The notes under the pieces: generated by a model
Seen by the model: the letters and a program-made list of their open reading frames with translations, nothing else
The model's database searches: none
What the model was told of the DNA's origin: nothing
Position numbers and translations under genes: made by a program
Shown: positions 51,512-58,733 of the stretch, one piece after another
Layout: each line of letters begins with the position of its first letter
How positions within the stretch are numbered: the stretch's first letter is position 1
Assembly (NCBI GenBank): GCA_009840525.1
Contig: VXNP01000098.1
Span: forward strand, 1-64,000
Direction of reading: 5' to 3'
Origin: Gammaproteobacteria bacterium
GTDB taxonomy: Bacteria; Gemmatimonadota; Gemmatimonadetes; Longimicrobiales; Gaopeijiaceae
DNA: 64,000 nucleotides

Positions 51512-52182
51512 CCGCCTCCATGCTTCGAGCCCGCCGCGATCAAGAGATCGACAATGATCTGGGAAGCCTCTGTGGCCCTTCGGTAGTGTTCCGGATACGT
51601 CAGGGACAATTCAGCCCAATAAAGGGGGGACGTAAGCGGAAAGATGCCCGCCGGATCGCAAGGATGGGAACAGACGAACCCGACGCTGGCCCCAGCATCC
51701 AGAAGCATTTGAACTACTTCGACTGTGTTCCACACCACCGCGAGGCAAAGGGGAGTCTGGGGGCTGGTGAAACGCCCGCTGCCAGAAACGATATCGCAAA
51801 CGCCATCGACCCAGCTCCCTCCTTCGAGCAACGCCCGAACCACGGGGGCGCTACGTCCGTCCCGGGCCGCAAGGCAGAGAGGAGTCAGCCCTTCCGCCTT
51901 CACGTCCGGTCGCGCGCCCGCCGAAATCAGCAGGGAGATGATCGCCGGATCATCCCGCGTGGCCGCGAGATGCAGCGGGGTACGTCCATCAGGGTCTCTG
52001 GCGGTGACGCTCTCGCCGGCATCAAGGCAGGCACGGACGTCGGCCACGCTTGCCCGGTCGAAGAATGCAGCGGTGTTCCATTCGGGACAAGAATCCGCTA
52101 CGGGTGCAGTACCTGATTCGGCGCCACACGCCAGGGAGCTAAACGAAAAAAAGGCCAGCGCCAGCGTTGCAAGCTTCTTCAT
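51502..52182 (-). CDS. Secreted ankyrin-repeat protein, probably C-terminally truncated
   Basis: The 226-residue product has a signal peptide with a possible lipobox (MKKLATLALAFFSFSSLAC). About five ankyrin repeats follow (GRTPLHLAATRDDPAIISLL, GLTPLCLAARDGRSAPVVRA, QTPLCLAVVWNTVEVVQMLL, then a longer irregular one with SLTYPEHYRRATEASQIIVD). It ends in GSKHGGGCG, while ankyrin-coding sequence continues in another frame downstream, so the native protein was longer. The ATG overlaps the TGA of another ankyrin tail (ATGA). Copy D of the 40-bp repeat lies 185 bp upstream. Confidence 0.7.
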   Translation of the reverse strand: MKKLATLALAFFSFSSLACGAESGTAPVADSCPEWNTAAFFDRASVADVRACLDAGESVTARDPDGRTPLHLAATRDDPAIISLLISAGARPDVKAEGLTPLCLAARDGRSAPVVRALLEGGSWVDGVCDIVSGSGRFTSPQTPLCLAVVWNTVEVVQMLLDAGASVGFVCSHPCDPAGIFPLTSPLYWAELSLTYPEHYRRATEASQIIVDLLIAAGSKHGGGCG

Positions 52183-52268
52183 CCGTTACGTCGTCGATGC
52201 TCCCGGAGGAGCGCTGTGATCTGCGTCTGGCCCGAAGACCCGGCCCAATCCAGCGCGGTCAGGTTCGT
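52179..52268 (-). pseudogene. Orphan ankyrin C-terminal tail
   Basis: About 28 codons (NLTALDWAGSSGQTQITALL, then REHRRRNG and a stop) match the C-terminal tail of ankyrin proteins in this island but have no repeats in front. The upstream sequence (52,270-52,366) is instead similar to the leader next to repeat copy C. The remnant keeps the ATGA junction to the following gene. This suggests that a deletion removed the body of an ankyrin gene. Confidence 0.55.
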
Positions 52269-52366
52269 CGAGGACCTGCAACGCCAAACCTCCTCTCCTC
52301 TGCCGTCGGTCTGCGGAGTGCCTAACACGAACTGGAGAAGCAATAGATGGACTGTATCTCCGGCGC

Positions 52367-52406
52367 GCAACGTCAAGAACATGCGCTCTTACGTCAATAT
52401 CAGACA
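52367..52406 (-). repeat. 40-bp dispersed repeat, copy D
   Basis: It reads GCAACGTCAAGAACATGCGC at the left and TTACGTCAATATCAGACA at the right. It is the best match to the consensus among the copies in front of minus-strand genes. Copy F lies 77 bp to the right in the opposite orientation. Confidence 0.6.
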
Positions 52407-52482
52407 GTCTAGCGACTCTGCTTTCCTTCGGCCGGCGGAGGCCGCAGCTGATGAGCCAGAAGTAGGCTGGCCCACCCCGTTA

Positions 52483-52522
52483 CACGATGTTGACATTAGT
52501 ATGGTCTGATTCTGACGTTGCA
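52483..52522 (+). repeat. 40-bp dispersed repeat, copy F (inverted)
   Basis: This is the repeat on the opposite strand. Its inner 19 bp (GTCTGATTCTGACGTTGCA, 52504-52522) are identical to copy E read in reverse at 56236-56254. It faces copy E across 3.7 kb, with the kinase and REC-like genes between. No gene starts next to it on the plus strand. Confidence 0.6.
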
Positions 52523-52839
52523 CGGGAGCGGATTGCCATCCATTCTGGCTTCGATCAGGTGGAAGTCGTCGTTCCTCCCGGCATGGCTGACCTCCCTGGT
52601 TCGCTCAACTGGAATACGGTGTCCGTCATGGCGGAACAGCTCCACCGCCCCACCCCGGCGACACGCATGACCTCACTTCGCTACGGCCTCCCGGCGGTTC
52701 TTGTCCCTTTCGCCTTCACAACCTCTACCCACCCTCCGGCATCCGGTGGATCCCGGATCGAATGGCGATCACACCGTGCCCCCAACCCGCCCTGGTGTCC
52801 TGAGCCGCCAGCGGCCTGTCGCCGGCCCGACCGCGGCCC
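52523..52839. other. Intergenic stretch without a recognised gene
   Basis: A plus-strand open frame (52487-52894) covers this stretch but lacks a ribosome-binding site and any family resemblance, and it runs into the 3' end of the convergent kinase gene. I see nothing else here. Confidence 0.4.
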
Positions 52840-55194
52840 TCACCCCCCAGCCTCCACCATCCGGTACCCAACCCCCCGCTCGGTAAGGATGTAGACAGGA
52901 TTCCCCGCGTCGTCGCCCAGCTTCCGCCGGAGCTTCTTCACGAAGGTGCGCACCGGCTCGGAATCACCCCCTCGGCCGCGATTCCAGATCCGGCGCAGCA
53001 GGGTGTCCGTAGTCACGACGCGGCCCGCGTTGAGCGAGAGCACCCGCAGCAGTTCGAACTCGGTGGCGGTGAGCTCGACTTCGCGCCCCGCCAGGGTCAC
53101 CTCGCGCCGGTCGTAGCGGATGCGGAGTTCGCCCGACACGAAGGGTCCCGCCTCGGCGCGCCCTCGCAGCGCGGCCCGGACCCTCGCCACGAGTTCCGTC
53201 GGCGAGAAGGGTTTGACGATGTAGTCGGCCGCGCCGGCCTCGAGCGCCCGGGCCATGGTCTCGTCCCTGTTGTAACCGGAGATGAAGATGACCGGCAGCT
53301 CGGAGAGTTCGGGGAGCTGCTCCATCAGTTCGATCCCGTCGCCGCCGGGAAGCATCAGGTCGAGCAGCACGATTGCGGGCTTCTCGGTCCGGATGAGGCG
53401 CGGCAGGTTCAGCGGGTCACCCGTCACCAGCGGCGCGAAGCCGGCCCGCGAGAGGGCATCGCGAACGAAGCGCAGCGTCCGGGGGTCATCGTCGATCACG
53501 AGTATGCGCGTGCTCTCGCGCCCTTCCTGGGCCTCGCCCGCGGCAGCCCCGCGACCGTCTTCGCGTAACATCTCCTCGGCAACGGGCACGGTGAAGGTGA
53601 AGCACGCGCCCCGGCCCACGCCGGCGCTTTCGGCTCGAATGCGCCCTCCATGCGCCTCCACCAAGCCCTTGCAGATGGCGAGCCCCAGCCCCTGGCGCAC
53701 CGCCGCGTCCTCCCCGTCGCGACGGGCGTGCTTGCTGAACAGGTACGGCAGGCGCTCCGGCTCGACGCCCCGGCCCTCGTCGGACACGGAGACGGCAACG
53801 TGCACCCCGTCGCGCACCGCCTCGACCCGGATGGGAGATGACTCCGGCGAGTGCCGGGCGGCGTTGGTGAGCAGGTTGTTCAGCACCTGGACGATGCGTC
53901 GGCGATCGGCCATGACCGGGGGCAGGTCGGGCGGCAGGTCGATGAGGATGGCGTGCCGGCGGCCGCCGCTCAGGAAGGTATTCCGCGCTCGGTCGACCAG
54001 AACTCCCAACCGGGTGGGCTCCGGTTTGATCGACAGCGTGCCCGAATCGATGCGCCCGGTGTCCAGAAGATCGCCGATGAGGCCGCGCATCTGGTCGGCC
54101 TGCTCGTCGATGATGCGGGCGAACTCGCGCTGTTCGGCCGGATCCAGCTCGGGCGATGCCGTCAGCAGGGTCGTGCTTGCGCCCTTGATGGAGGTGAGCG
54201 GAGCCCGCAGCTCGTGGCTGACCAGGCTGAGGAATTCGGTGCGCGAGCGCTCCAGCTTCTCCAGCGGCGCCAGATCCTGCGCGGTGATAATGACCGACTC
54301 GACTTCACCATCCTTGCCGAGGACCCGGGTGGAGTTGATCAACGCCTTGACGCTCCGGCCATCGGGCACCACGAACTCGACCTCTTCGGCGCGTAGCCGC
54401 TCGGCCCCGCCTAGTTGCTCGGCCAGGGGGGATTCTCCCAAGACGATCACACGCCCGTCACTGAACCGACACGTCATCCCATCGAGCACGTCTGTAAGCG
54501 AAGGGCCGAGGCGCTCGCCGAGCGCTCTCGCCTCCCGGTTGAACACCGTGAACTCGGCTGTCCGGGCGTCCAGGACTGCAACGCCCACCGGCGAAGTATC
54601 GATCAGCACCTCCAGACGGGCCCGGGCCAGGTGTTCGTCCCGATAGGCGCGGGCGTTGGCGATGGCCACCGCAGCCTGTGACGCGAACAGCACCAGGGTC
54701 TCTTCGTCCGCATCGGTGAATTCCTGGCCTCCCTCCTTGTTGTCGAGGAAGAAGCTGCCGACGTGCAGGCCTCGGTGGTGCATCGGGGTCGCCTGGAAGG
54801 TCCTGGTACGCCAAGTGTTCGGCGCCAGACCCAGTGATTCGAGGTACCGGGACAGGTCCGCCACTCGCAGCGGCCTGGAAAGCCTGCGAAGGTGCTCGTA
54901 GAGCCGCAGGCCATCGGGCCAGTTCAACACCCGATCGAGTTCTTCTCTCGAAAGACCGGAGGAGACAAGCTCCTGGAGTCGTCCCCGGTCGTCCATGGTC
55001 ATGATGAGCCCGTACCGGGCGTTGGTCAGGGCGCGGGCGCTGTCGACGATCTCCTGCAGAACGGTATCGAGGTCCAGGCTTGCGCTGACGCGCAGAATCG
55101 CCGCCGTCAGCCTGGAGATGCGCTCCTGAAGCGCCTCGTTGCGGCGCTTGAGTTCGTCGATGCCGTTCAACGTTGCTTCCCCGGCCGAATACAC
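52840..55194 (-). CDS. Histidine kinase fused to OmpR-type response regulator
   Basis: The 784-residue product carries a whole two-component system in one chain. It starts with a coiled coil (about 12-35), then a GAF domain (about 40-185) and a PAS domain (about 195-305). HisKA follows with phospho-acceptor H327 in FLSLVSHELRAPL, then a HATPase_c domain with the N box near N443 and G boxes DEGRG and GLGLAICKG. Next come a receiver domain (564-680; acidic DDD at 568-570, phospho-acceptor D612, K661) and a C-terminal OmpR winged helix (about 690-784). No membrane segment is seen, so it senses a cytoplasmic signal. It is divergent from a REC-like/HTH gene 128 bp away. Confidence 0.92.
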   Translation of the reverse strand: MYSAGEATLNGIDELKRRNEALQERISRLTAAILRVSASLDLDTVLQEIVDSARALTNARYGLIMTMDDRGRLQELVSSGLSREELDRVLNWPDGLRLYEHLRRLSRPLRVADLSRYLESLGLAPNTWRTRTFQATPMHHRGLHVGSFFLDNKEGGQEFTDADEETLVLFASQAAVAIANARAYRDEHLARARLEVLIDTSPVGVAVLDARTAEFTVFNREARALGERLGPSLTDVLDGMTCRFSDGRVIVLGESPLAEQLGGAERLRAEEVEFVVPDGRSVKALINSTRVLGKDGEVESVIITAQDLAPLEKLERSRTEFLSLVSHELRAPLTSIKGASTTLLTASPELDPAEQREFARIIDEQADQMRGLIGDLLDTGRIDSGTLSIKPEPTRLGVLVDRARNTFLSGGRRHAILIDLPPDLPPVMADRRRIVQVLNNLLTNAARHSPESSPIRVEAVRDGVHVAVSVSDEGRGVEPERLPYLFSKHARRDGEDAAVRQGLGLAICKGLVEAHGGRIRAESAGVGRGACFTFTVPVAEEMLREDGRGAAAGEAQEGRESTRILVIDDDPRTLRFVRDALSRAGFAPLVTGDPLNLPRLIRTEKPAIVLLDLMLPGGDGIELMEQLPELSELPVIFISGYNRDETMARALEAGAADYIVKPFSPTELVARVRAALRGRAEAGPFVSGELRIRYDRREVTLAGREVELTATEFELLRVLSLNAGRVVTTDTLLRRIWNRGRGGDSEPVRTFVKKLRRKLGDDAGNPVYILTERGVGYRMVEAGG

Positions 55195-55202
55195 GATATC
55201 GC

Positions 55203-55258
55203 CACAATATATAGCTGATTCGTCACAACAGGTTCACACCCCAGGTCGTTATATTGTG
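55203..55258. promoter_or_regulatory. Divergent promoter region with 9-bp inverted repeat
   Basis: CACAATATA (55203-55211) and TATATTGTG (55250-55258) form an inverted repeat between the divergent kinase (start 55194) and REC-like (start 55323) genes. Each arm contains a possible -10 element (TATATA or TATATT) for the gene it faces. The pair would suit a dimeric regulator that controls both genes. The kinase-OmpR fusion or the REC-like protein are obvious candidates. Confidence 0.5.
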
Positions 55259-55322
55259 AATAGGCCCATTGCACAGTGAAACGGATGTGGCCTTGTGTTT
55301 TTCCGATCCTCGAAGGCGCCCC

Positions 55323-56123
55323 ATGATCCCGCTGTATCACGAGACGCGCGCCCTTCGGGAGACGGTCGAGAAGCTGCTCGTCGATGTGCCCCTGGAACCC
55401 ACGGCGTCCCGTCGTGAGTTCGGCACGCTCGTCGGCAACGCGGATGTCGGGATCATTGGTCTCGGCCGATGCTCGGCAACAGATGTGCAGTGGCTCACCA
55501 AGGTGTCTCGCGGGGGACTCCTCGCCCCTTCGTGCATCGTGATCACCCCGCTGTCGATCGGCCGTCTTCAGCGGCTCCGGGGGATCGAATCCGAGCGGAT
55601 TCACGTGGTGTGGGCCGAAGAAGTGGACGACCGCCTGGTCGACGTAGTCACCGAGATCGCACCCTGGCATGACGATCCTCTCCGGCTGCTGGGACGACGT
55701 CTGCTCGCCGTGAGTTCGCCGCACCGGTCCGTTGCCGAGGCCATCCGGCGCATCTGCAACCTCTCCGGCCATCGCCCTCCCACCCGGCCCGAGACGTCGG
55801 TTACCGAGCTGGCATTCAGCCTGGGGATCTCGCCCGACTCGTTCCGCCGCTACTGGCGGGAGGGAATCCCCCTCAGGTGTGGTCCCAAGGTGCTGCTGAA
55901 CTGGGCCGTGCTCCTCTGGGCGTTTCGACAGCGTCGCCAAGTCAAGTGGGACGCTCTCGCCAGGCAGGCGGGAATCGGCAGGCGCACGCTGGAGCGATAT
56001 GGCCGGCAGCTTGCCGACTGTACGCTCGCCGAGGCGTCCCGTGACCCGAAGCTGCTCAAGCGCCGGTTCCGGGAATGGGCCGGAGCGGTCTCCGCGGTCA
56101 CGACGGAGGCGGCCCCGACGTAA
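55323..56123 (+). CDS. REC-like / double-HTH regulator (paralogue 1)
   Basis: The 266-residue product has two parts. Residues 1-115 look like a divergent receiver or Rossmann-type fold (MIPLYHETRALRETVEKLLV, LVGNADVGIIGLGRCSATDV, LAPSCIVITPLSIGRLQRLR). No acidic pocket or phospho-acceptor aspartate is evident. Residues about 150-250 hold two helix-turn-helix segments (VTELAFSLGISPDSFRRYWR; KWDALARQAGIGRRTLERYG) linked by LRCGPKVLLNWAVLLWAFRQ, an AraC-like layout. A close paralogue is at 57729-58703. It is probably a DNA-binding regulator not controlled by phosphorylation. The ATG at 55323 fits the paralogue's start. Confidence 0.7.
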   Translation: MIPLYHETRALRETVEKLLVDVPLEPTASRREFGTLVGNADVGIIGLGRCSATDVQWLTKVSRGGLLAPSCIVITPLSIGRLQRLRGIESERIHVVWAEEVDDRLVDVVTEIAPWHDDPLRLLGRRLLAVSSPHRSVAEAIRRICNLSGHRPPTRPETSVTELAFSLGISPDSFRRYWREGIPLRCGPKVLLNWAVLLWAFRQRRQVKWDALARQAGIGRRTLERYGRQLADCTLAEASRDPKLLKRRFREWAGAVSAVTTEAAPT

Positions 56124-56235
56124 GACAGGCTGGCGTAACGCCGGGAACAGGGTCATTTATGGTCGCGATCCGCAGGTCCGTGTGCGCAGCCGTTGGTGAG
56201 TCATTCAGGCAAGGTGACGGCTACGCCCGTCGGCT

Positions 56236-56275
56236 TGCAACGTCAGAATCAGACGACGCTACGACAACATCAGAC
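56236..56275 (+). repeat. 40-bp dispersed repeat, copy E
   Basis: It reads GCAACGTCAGAATCAGACGA from 56237 and ends ACGACAACATCAGACA at 56275. Internally it is a clear direct repeat, ACGTCAGAATCAGAC and ACGACAACATCAGAC, offset by 20-21 bp. It ends 13 bp before the start codon of the hydrolase gene, so it could act as an operator there. Confidence 0.6.
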
Positions 56276-56288
56276 ACTCCTCCGCCCC

Positions 56289-57620
56289 ATGCCCATCTCC
56301 CCCGTCATCGTCATCCCCGGGATCACCGCTTCGGATCTCCATGACGAGTACGAGCTCCCGCCCGAGGCCGTCTGGACCACCATGCTCAAGCGCCGCTACG
56401 ACCGGGTCACGCTGCACCCGGAGGACCAGCGCTACGAGCTGCGCGAGCCGGCCCGCGTCATGCCGCGCGGTCCCTTCCCGCTCATCTACGAGGACCTGGT
56501 CGAGGAGCTGCGCGACGGGCTCTCCGACAACCAGCCGGGCCCGGTGCCGGTGTTCCCCTTCGGTTACGACTGGCGCATGCCGCTGGACTGGACCGAGGAG
56601 CGGCTGGCCGCGTTCGTGCGCGAGGTCATCGACAGGACGCTGCTGATGAAGCACTACCGGGACGACGAGACGTATCGCGCCAACCCGACCGTGTCCCTGA
56701 TCGGCCATTCGATGGGCGGGCTGATCATCGCGGGGTACGTCGAGAGCCTTTTCGCCGGGCGCATCGGGAGCGCTACGGGCGGGAGCCGCCTCGTCGACAA
56801 GGTCGTGACGCTGGGCACCCCGTTCCGGGGCTCGTACGAGGCCATCCTCAAGGTCGCCACCGGGACCAGCGAACTCGGGGACGACTCCGGCAGGGCCCGG
56901 GAGCGGCGCATGGCCCGAATGACGCCCGCCCTCTATCACCTGCTGCCGGAGTCGGCGGGGACGGTCGCGTCGCACGGCGGCATGGCGGTGAACTCGACGC
57001 CTTCCGCCGGGCGGCGGCCGCCCAACTTCTTCCGGCCCGAAGCGTGGCAACCGAACGTGGTTCAGACCATCGAACATCAGGTCCGGGACTGGGACGTAAC
57101 CGGGGCGGCACTCTTCCGGAAGATGCTCGACGAGGCACGGGCGCACCGCGAGCGCGTCTCGGGGCTGGAGCTGCCTGATGCCGGCGCCGGCTGGCTCGCC
57201 ATCGCGGGCGTCGACTCCAGGACCCGCGTGGGGCTCAGGGTAGCGCGCGACGAGAACGGCTTTCCGCGCTTCGACCTGCGGGGCGCGGACCGACGCAACG
57301 AGTGGGACTCCGGCATCGAGGGCGACCGCCGCGACACCGGTGACGGCACGGTCCCGCTCGAGGGTGCGATCCCGCCCTTCCTGGACGAGGCGCGCGTGGT
57401 GTGCGTCACCCCCGGCGACTTCGGCTACTGGGAGATCCGCGACCGGGCGCTGTCCGCCGCCGCGGGTTTCCACGGGCTGCTGCCGAAGATGAACATGCTG
57501 CATCGGCTCATCCTCCGCTTCCTGCTGGGCCGGGGCGATCCCTACGGAAACACCTGGGGACGGCGGTTTCCCGGGGTGCAGGAGTGGAATCCGCCGCTGG
57601 AGCTGACGGAGAAGAGCTGA
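56289..57620 (+). CDS. Alpha/beta-hydrolase, LCAT/lipase-like
   Basis: The 443-residue cytoplasmic-looking protein begins MPISPVIVIPGITASDLHDE, the typical first strand and oxyanion region of LCAT/PGAP1-like hydrolases. It has VFPFGYDWRMPLDWTEERLA and the nucleophile elbow VSLIGHSMGGLI, with serine near residue 141. The segment TGDGTVPLEGAI near residue 358 probably contains the catalytic aspartate, and FHGLLPKMNMLH contains a candidate histidine. Such enzymes cleave or transfer acyl esters. No secretion signal is visible from this start; a longer frame to 56193 adds 32 non-hydrophobic residues. It sits between two REC-like/HTH paralogues. Confidence 0.85.
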   Translation: MPISPVIVIPGITASDLHDEYELPPEAVWTTMLKRRYDRVTLHPEDQRYELREPARVMPRGPFPLIYEDLVEELRDGLSDNQPGPVPVFPFGYDWRMPLDWTEERLAAFVREVIDRTLLMKHYRDDETYRANPTVSLIGHSMGGLIIAGYVESLFAGRIGSATGGSRLVDKVVTLGTPFRGSYEAILKVATGTSELGDDSGRARERRMARMTPALYHLLPESAGTVASHGGMAVNSTPSAGRRPPNFFRPEAWQPNVVQTIEHQVRDWDVTGAALFRKMLDEARAHRERVSGLELPDAGAGWLAIAGVDSRTRVGLRVARDENGFPRFDLRGADRRNEWDSGIEGDRRDTGDGTVPLEGAIPPFLDEARVVCVTPGDFGYWEIRDRALSAAAGFHGLLPKMNMLHRLILRFLLGRGDPYGNTWGRRFPGVQEWNPPLELTEKS

Positions 57621-57655
57621 GCGGGAACCGCGTTTTGTCGCATGGGTGTCGCGAT

Positions 57656-57684
57656 TTGACAGGGTTCGGGGCGGGAGATACCGT
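57656..57684 (+). promoter_or_regulatory. Sigma-70-like promoter
   Basis: TTGACA (57656-57661), a 17-bp spacer and TACCGT (57679-57684) lie 44 bp before the start of the second REC-like/HTH gene. The -35 hexamer is perfect and the spacing ideal; the -10 matches at three of six positions. Confidence 0.55.
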
Positions 57685-57728
57685 CACGTAGCGATGCGTT
57701 CGCGACCCGCACTCGAACCCCGGCGCTC

Positions 57729-58703
57729 ATGATCGCGTTGTATTACGACACACGTGACTTGCGCGACCGGATCGAAGGGTTGCTCGGCGACGCGGATCTG
57801 TACTCCACAAGGGACCGCGACGAGTTCCAGTCGTTCATCGCCGCGACCGACATCGGCATCGCCGGTCTGCAACGCTGTTCGACCTCCGATGTAGCCTGGC
57901 TCCGGGAGGTTTTCGCCCAGGGTCTCGCAAGGCCTTCCTGCATCGTGGTTACGCCGTTGTCGCTGGCTCGCCTACAGCGGCTTCGGACGGCCGAGTCGCA
58001 CCGGTTTCAGGTCGTGTGGGAGGAGGAGGCGCACGACCACCTCAGGCCGACCCTGGGACGGGTCAATGTGATGCATCGGGATCCGCTCCGGCTTCTGGGG
58101 CGTCGCATGCTCTGGTCCTGCTCGCTCCACTGGTCCATGGTGAAGGCGGTTGAGCGCATCTGCAGGCTCTCGGACGAGTGGCGATCGAGCCCGCCGGCAA
58201 AATCGGTCCGGGATCTCGCACAGGACATCGAAGTGCCCGCGGAGACCTTCCGCCGGTACTGGAAGGAGAACATGCCGTTGCGGTGCGGTCCCAAGCAGCT
58301 CCTCAGTTGGGCCCTGCTCATGTGGGCGCTTGGCGAGCGGCCGAAGACTCGCTGGGACGTCATCGCCAGCCGGGCGGGTGTGCGCCGACGCACGCTCGAG
58401 CGGCACAGTGTGCGCCTGGTGGGGTGTACGCTCTCCGTCGCAACCCGCGAGCCGGTCCTGGTTCGGCGCCGCTTCCGGGCCTGGGTCTCGCAGGTGTCGG
58501 ACGTGAAGCCGCCCGCCGCCCGCCCGTTGCCGTCGGCCGAGCAGCGTAACGGTCCAGCGCGGGTCCAGCGTCAATGGGACGATGTCGTCGGGTCCCCCGG
58601 CTTCTTCGTCGCAGGCCGGCGCTGGACGGCGCTGCCGGGTTCACCAGGACGTCCGAACATGCCGGCGGACTTCGTTGCCCAGGCGATGATGGCCGGGCAG
58701 TAG
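57729..58703 (+). CDS. REC-like / double-HTH regulator (paralogue 2)
   Basis: The 324-residue product is similar throughout to the protein at 55323-56123: MIALYYDTRDLRDRIEGLLG, TDIGIAGLQRCSTSDVAWLR, RPSCIVVTPLSLARLQRLRT, DPLRLLGRRMLWSCSLHWSM, then the HTH region VPAETFRRYWKENMPLRCGP and SRAGVRRRTLERHSVRLVGC. It has an extra C-terminal tail of about 60 residues (RWTALPGSPGRPNMPADFVA) not found in paralogue 1. A strong promoter precedes it, and an NHL-repeat lipoprotein gene follows after 30 bp. I know no named family for this architecture. Confidence 0.7.
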   Translation: MIALYYDTRDLRDRIEGLLGDADLYSTRDRDEFQSFIAATDIGIAGLQRCSTSDVAWLREVFAQGLARPSCIVVTPLSLARLQRLRTAESHRFQVVWEEEAHDHLRPTLGRVNVMHRDPLRLLGRRMLWSCSLHWSMVKAVERICRLSDEWRSSPPAKSVRDLAQDIEVPAETFRRYWKENMPLRCGPKQLLSWALLMWALGERPKTRWDVIASRAGVRRRTLERHSVRLVGCTLSVATREPVLVRRRFRAWVSQVSDVKPPAARPLPSAEQRNGPARVQRQWDDVVGSPGFFVAGRRWTALPGSPGRPNMPADFVAQAMMAGQ

Positions 58704-58733
58704 CTGTTGGAACCCTCCAGAGAGGTGACGTCA

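Noticed and set aside
52487-52894. A 135-codon plus-strand frame next to repeat copy F as a toxin-like gene
   Set aside because: There is no ribosome-binding site or motif, and the second half is a proline/arginine-rich shadow of the kinase gene end.
44800-56275. The 40-bp repeats as a CRISPR array or integron attC sites
   Set aside because: The copies are kilobases apart with no regular spacers and no cas genes, and they lack the paired GTTRRRY/RYYYAAC core sites and integron integrase expected for attC.
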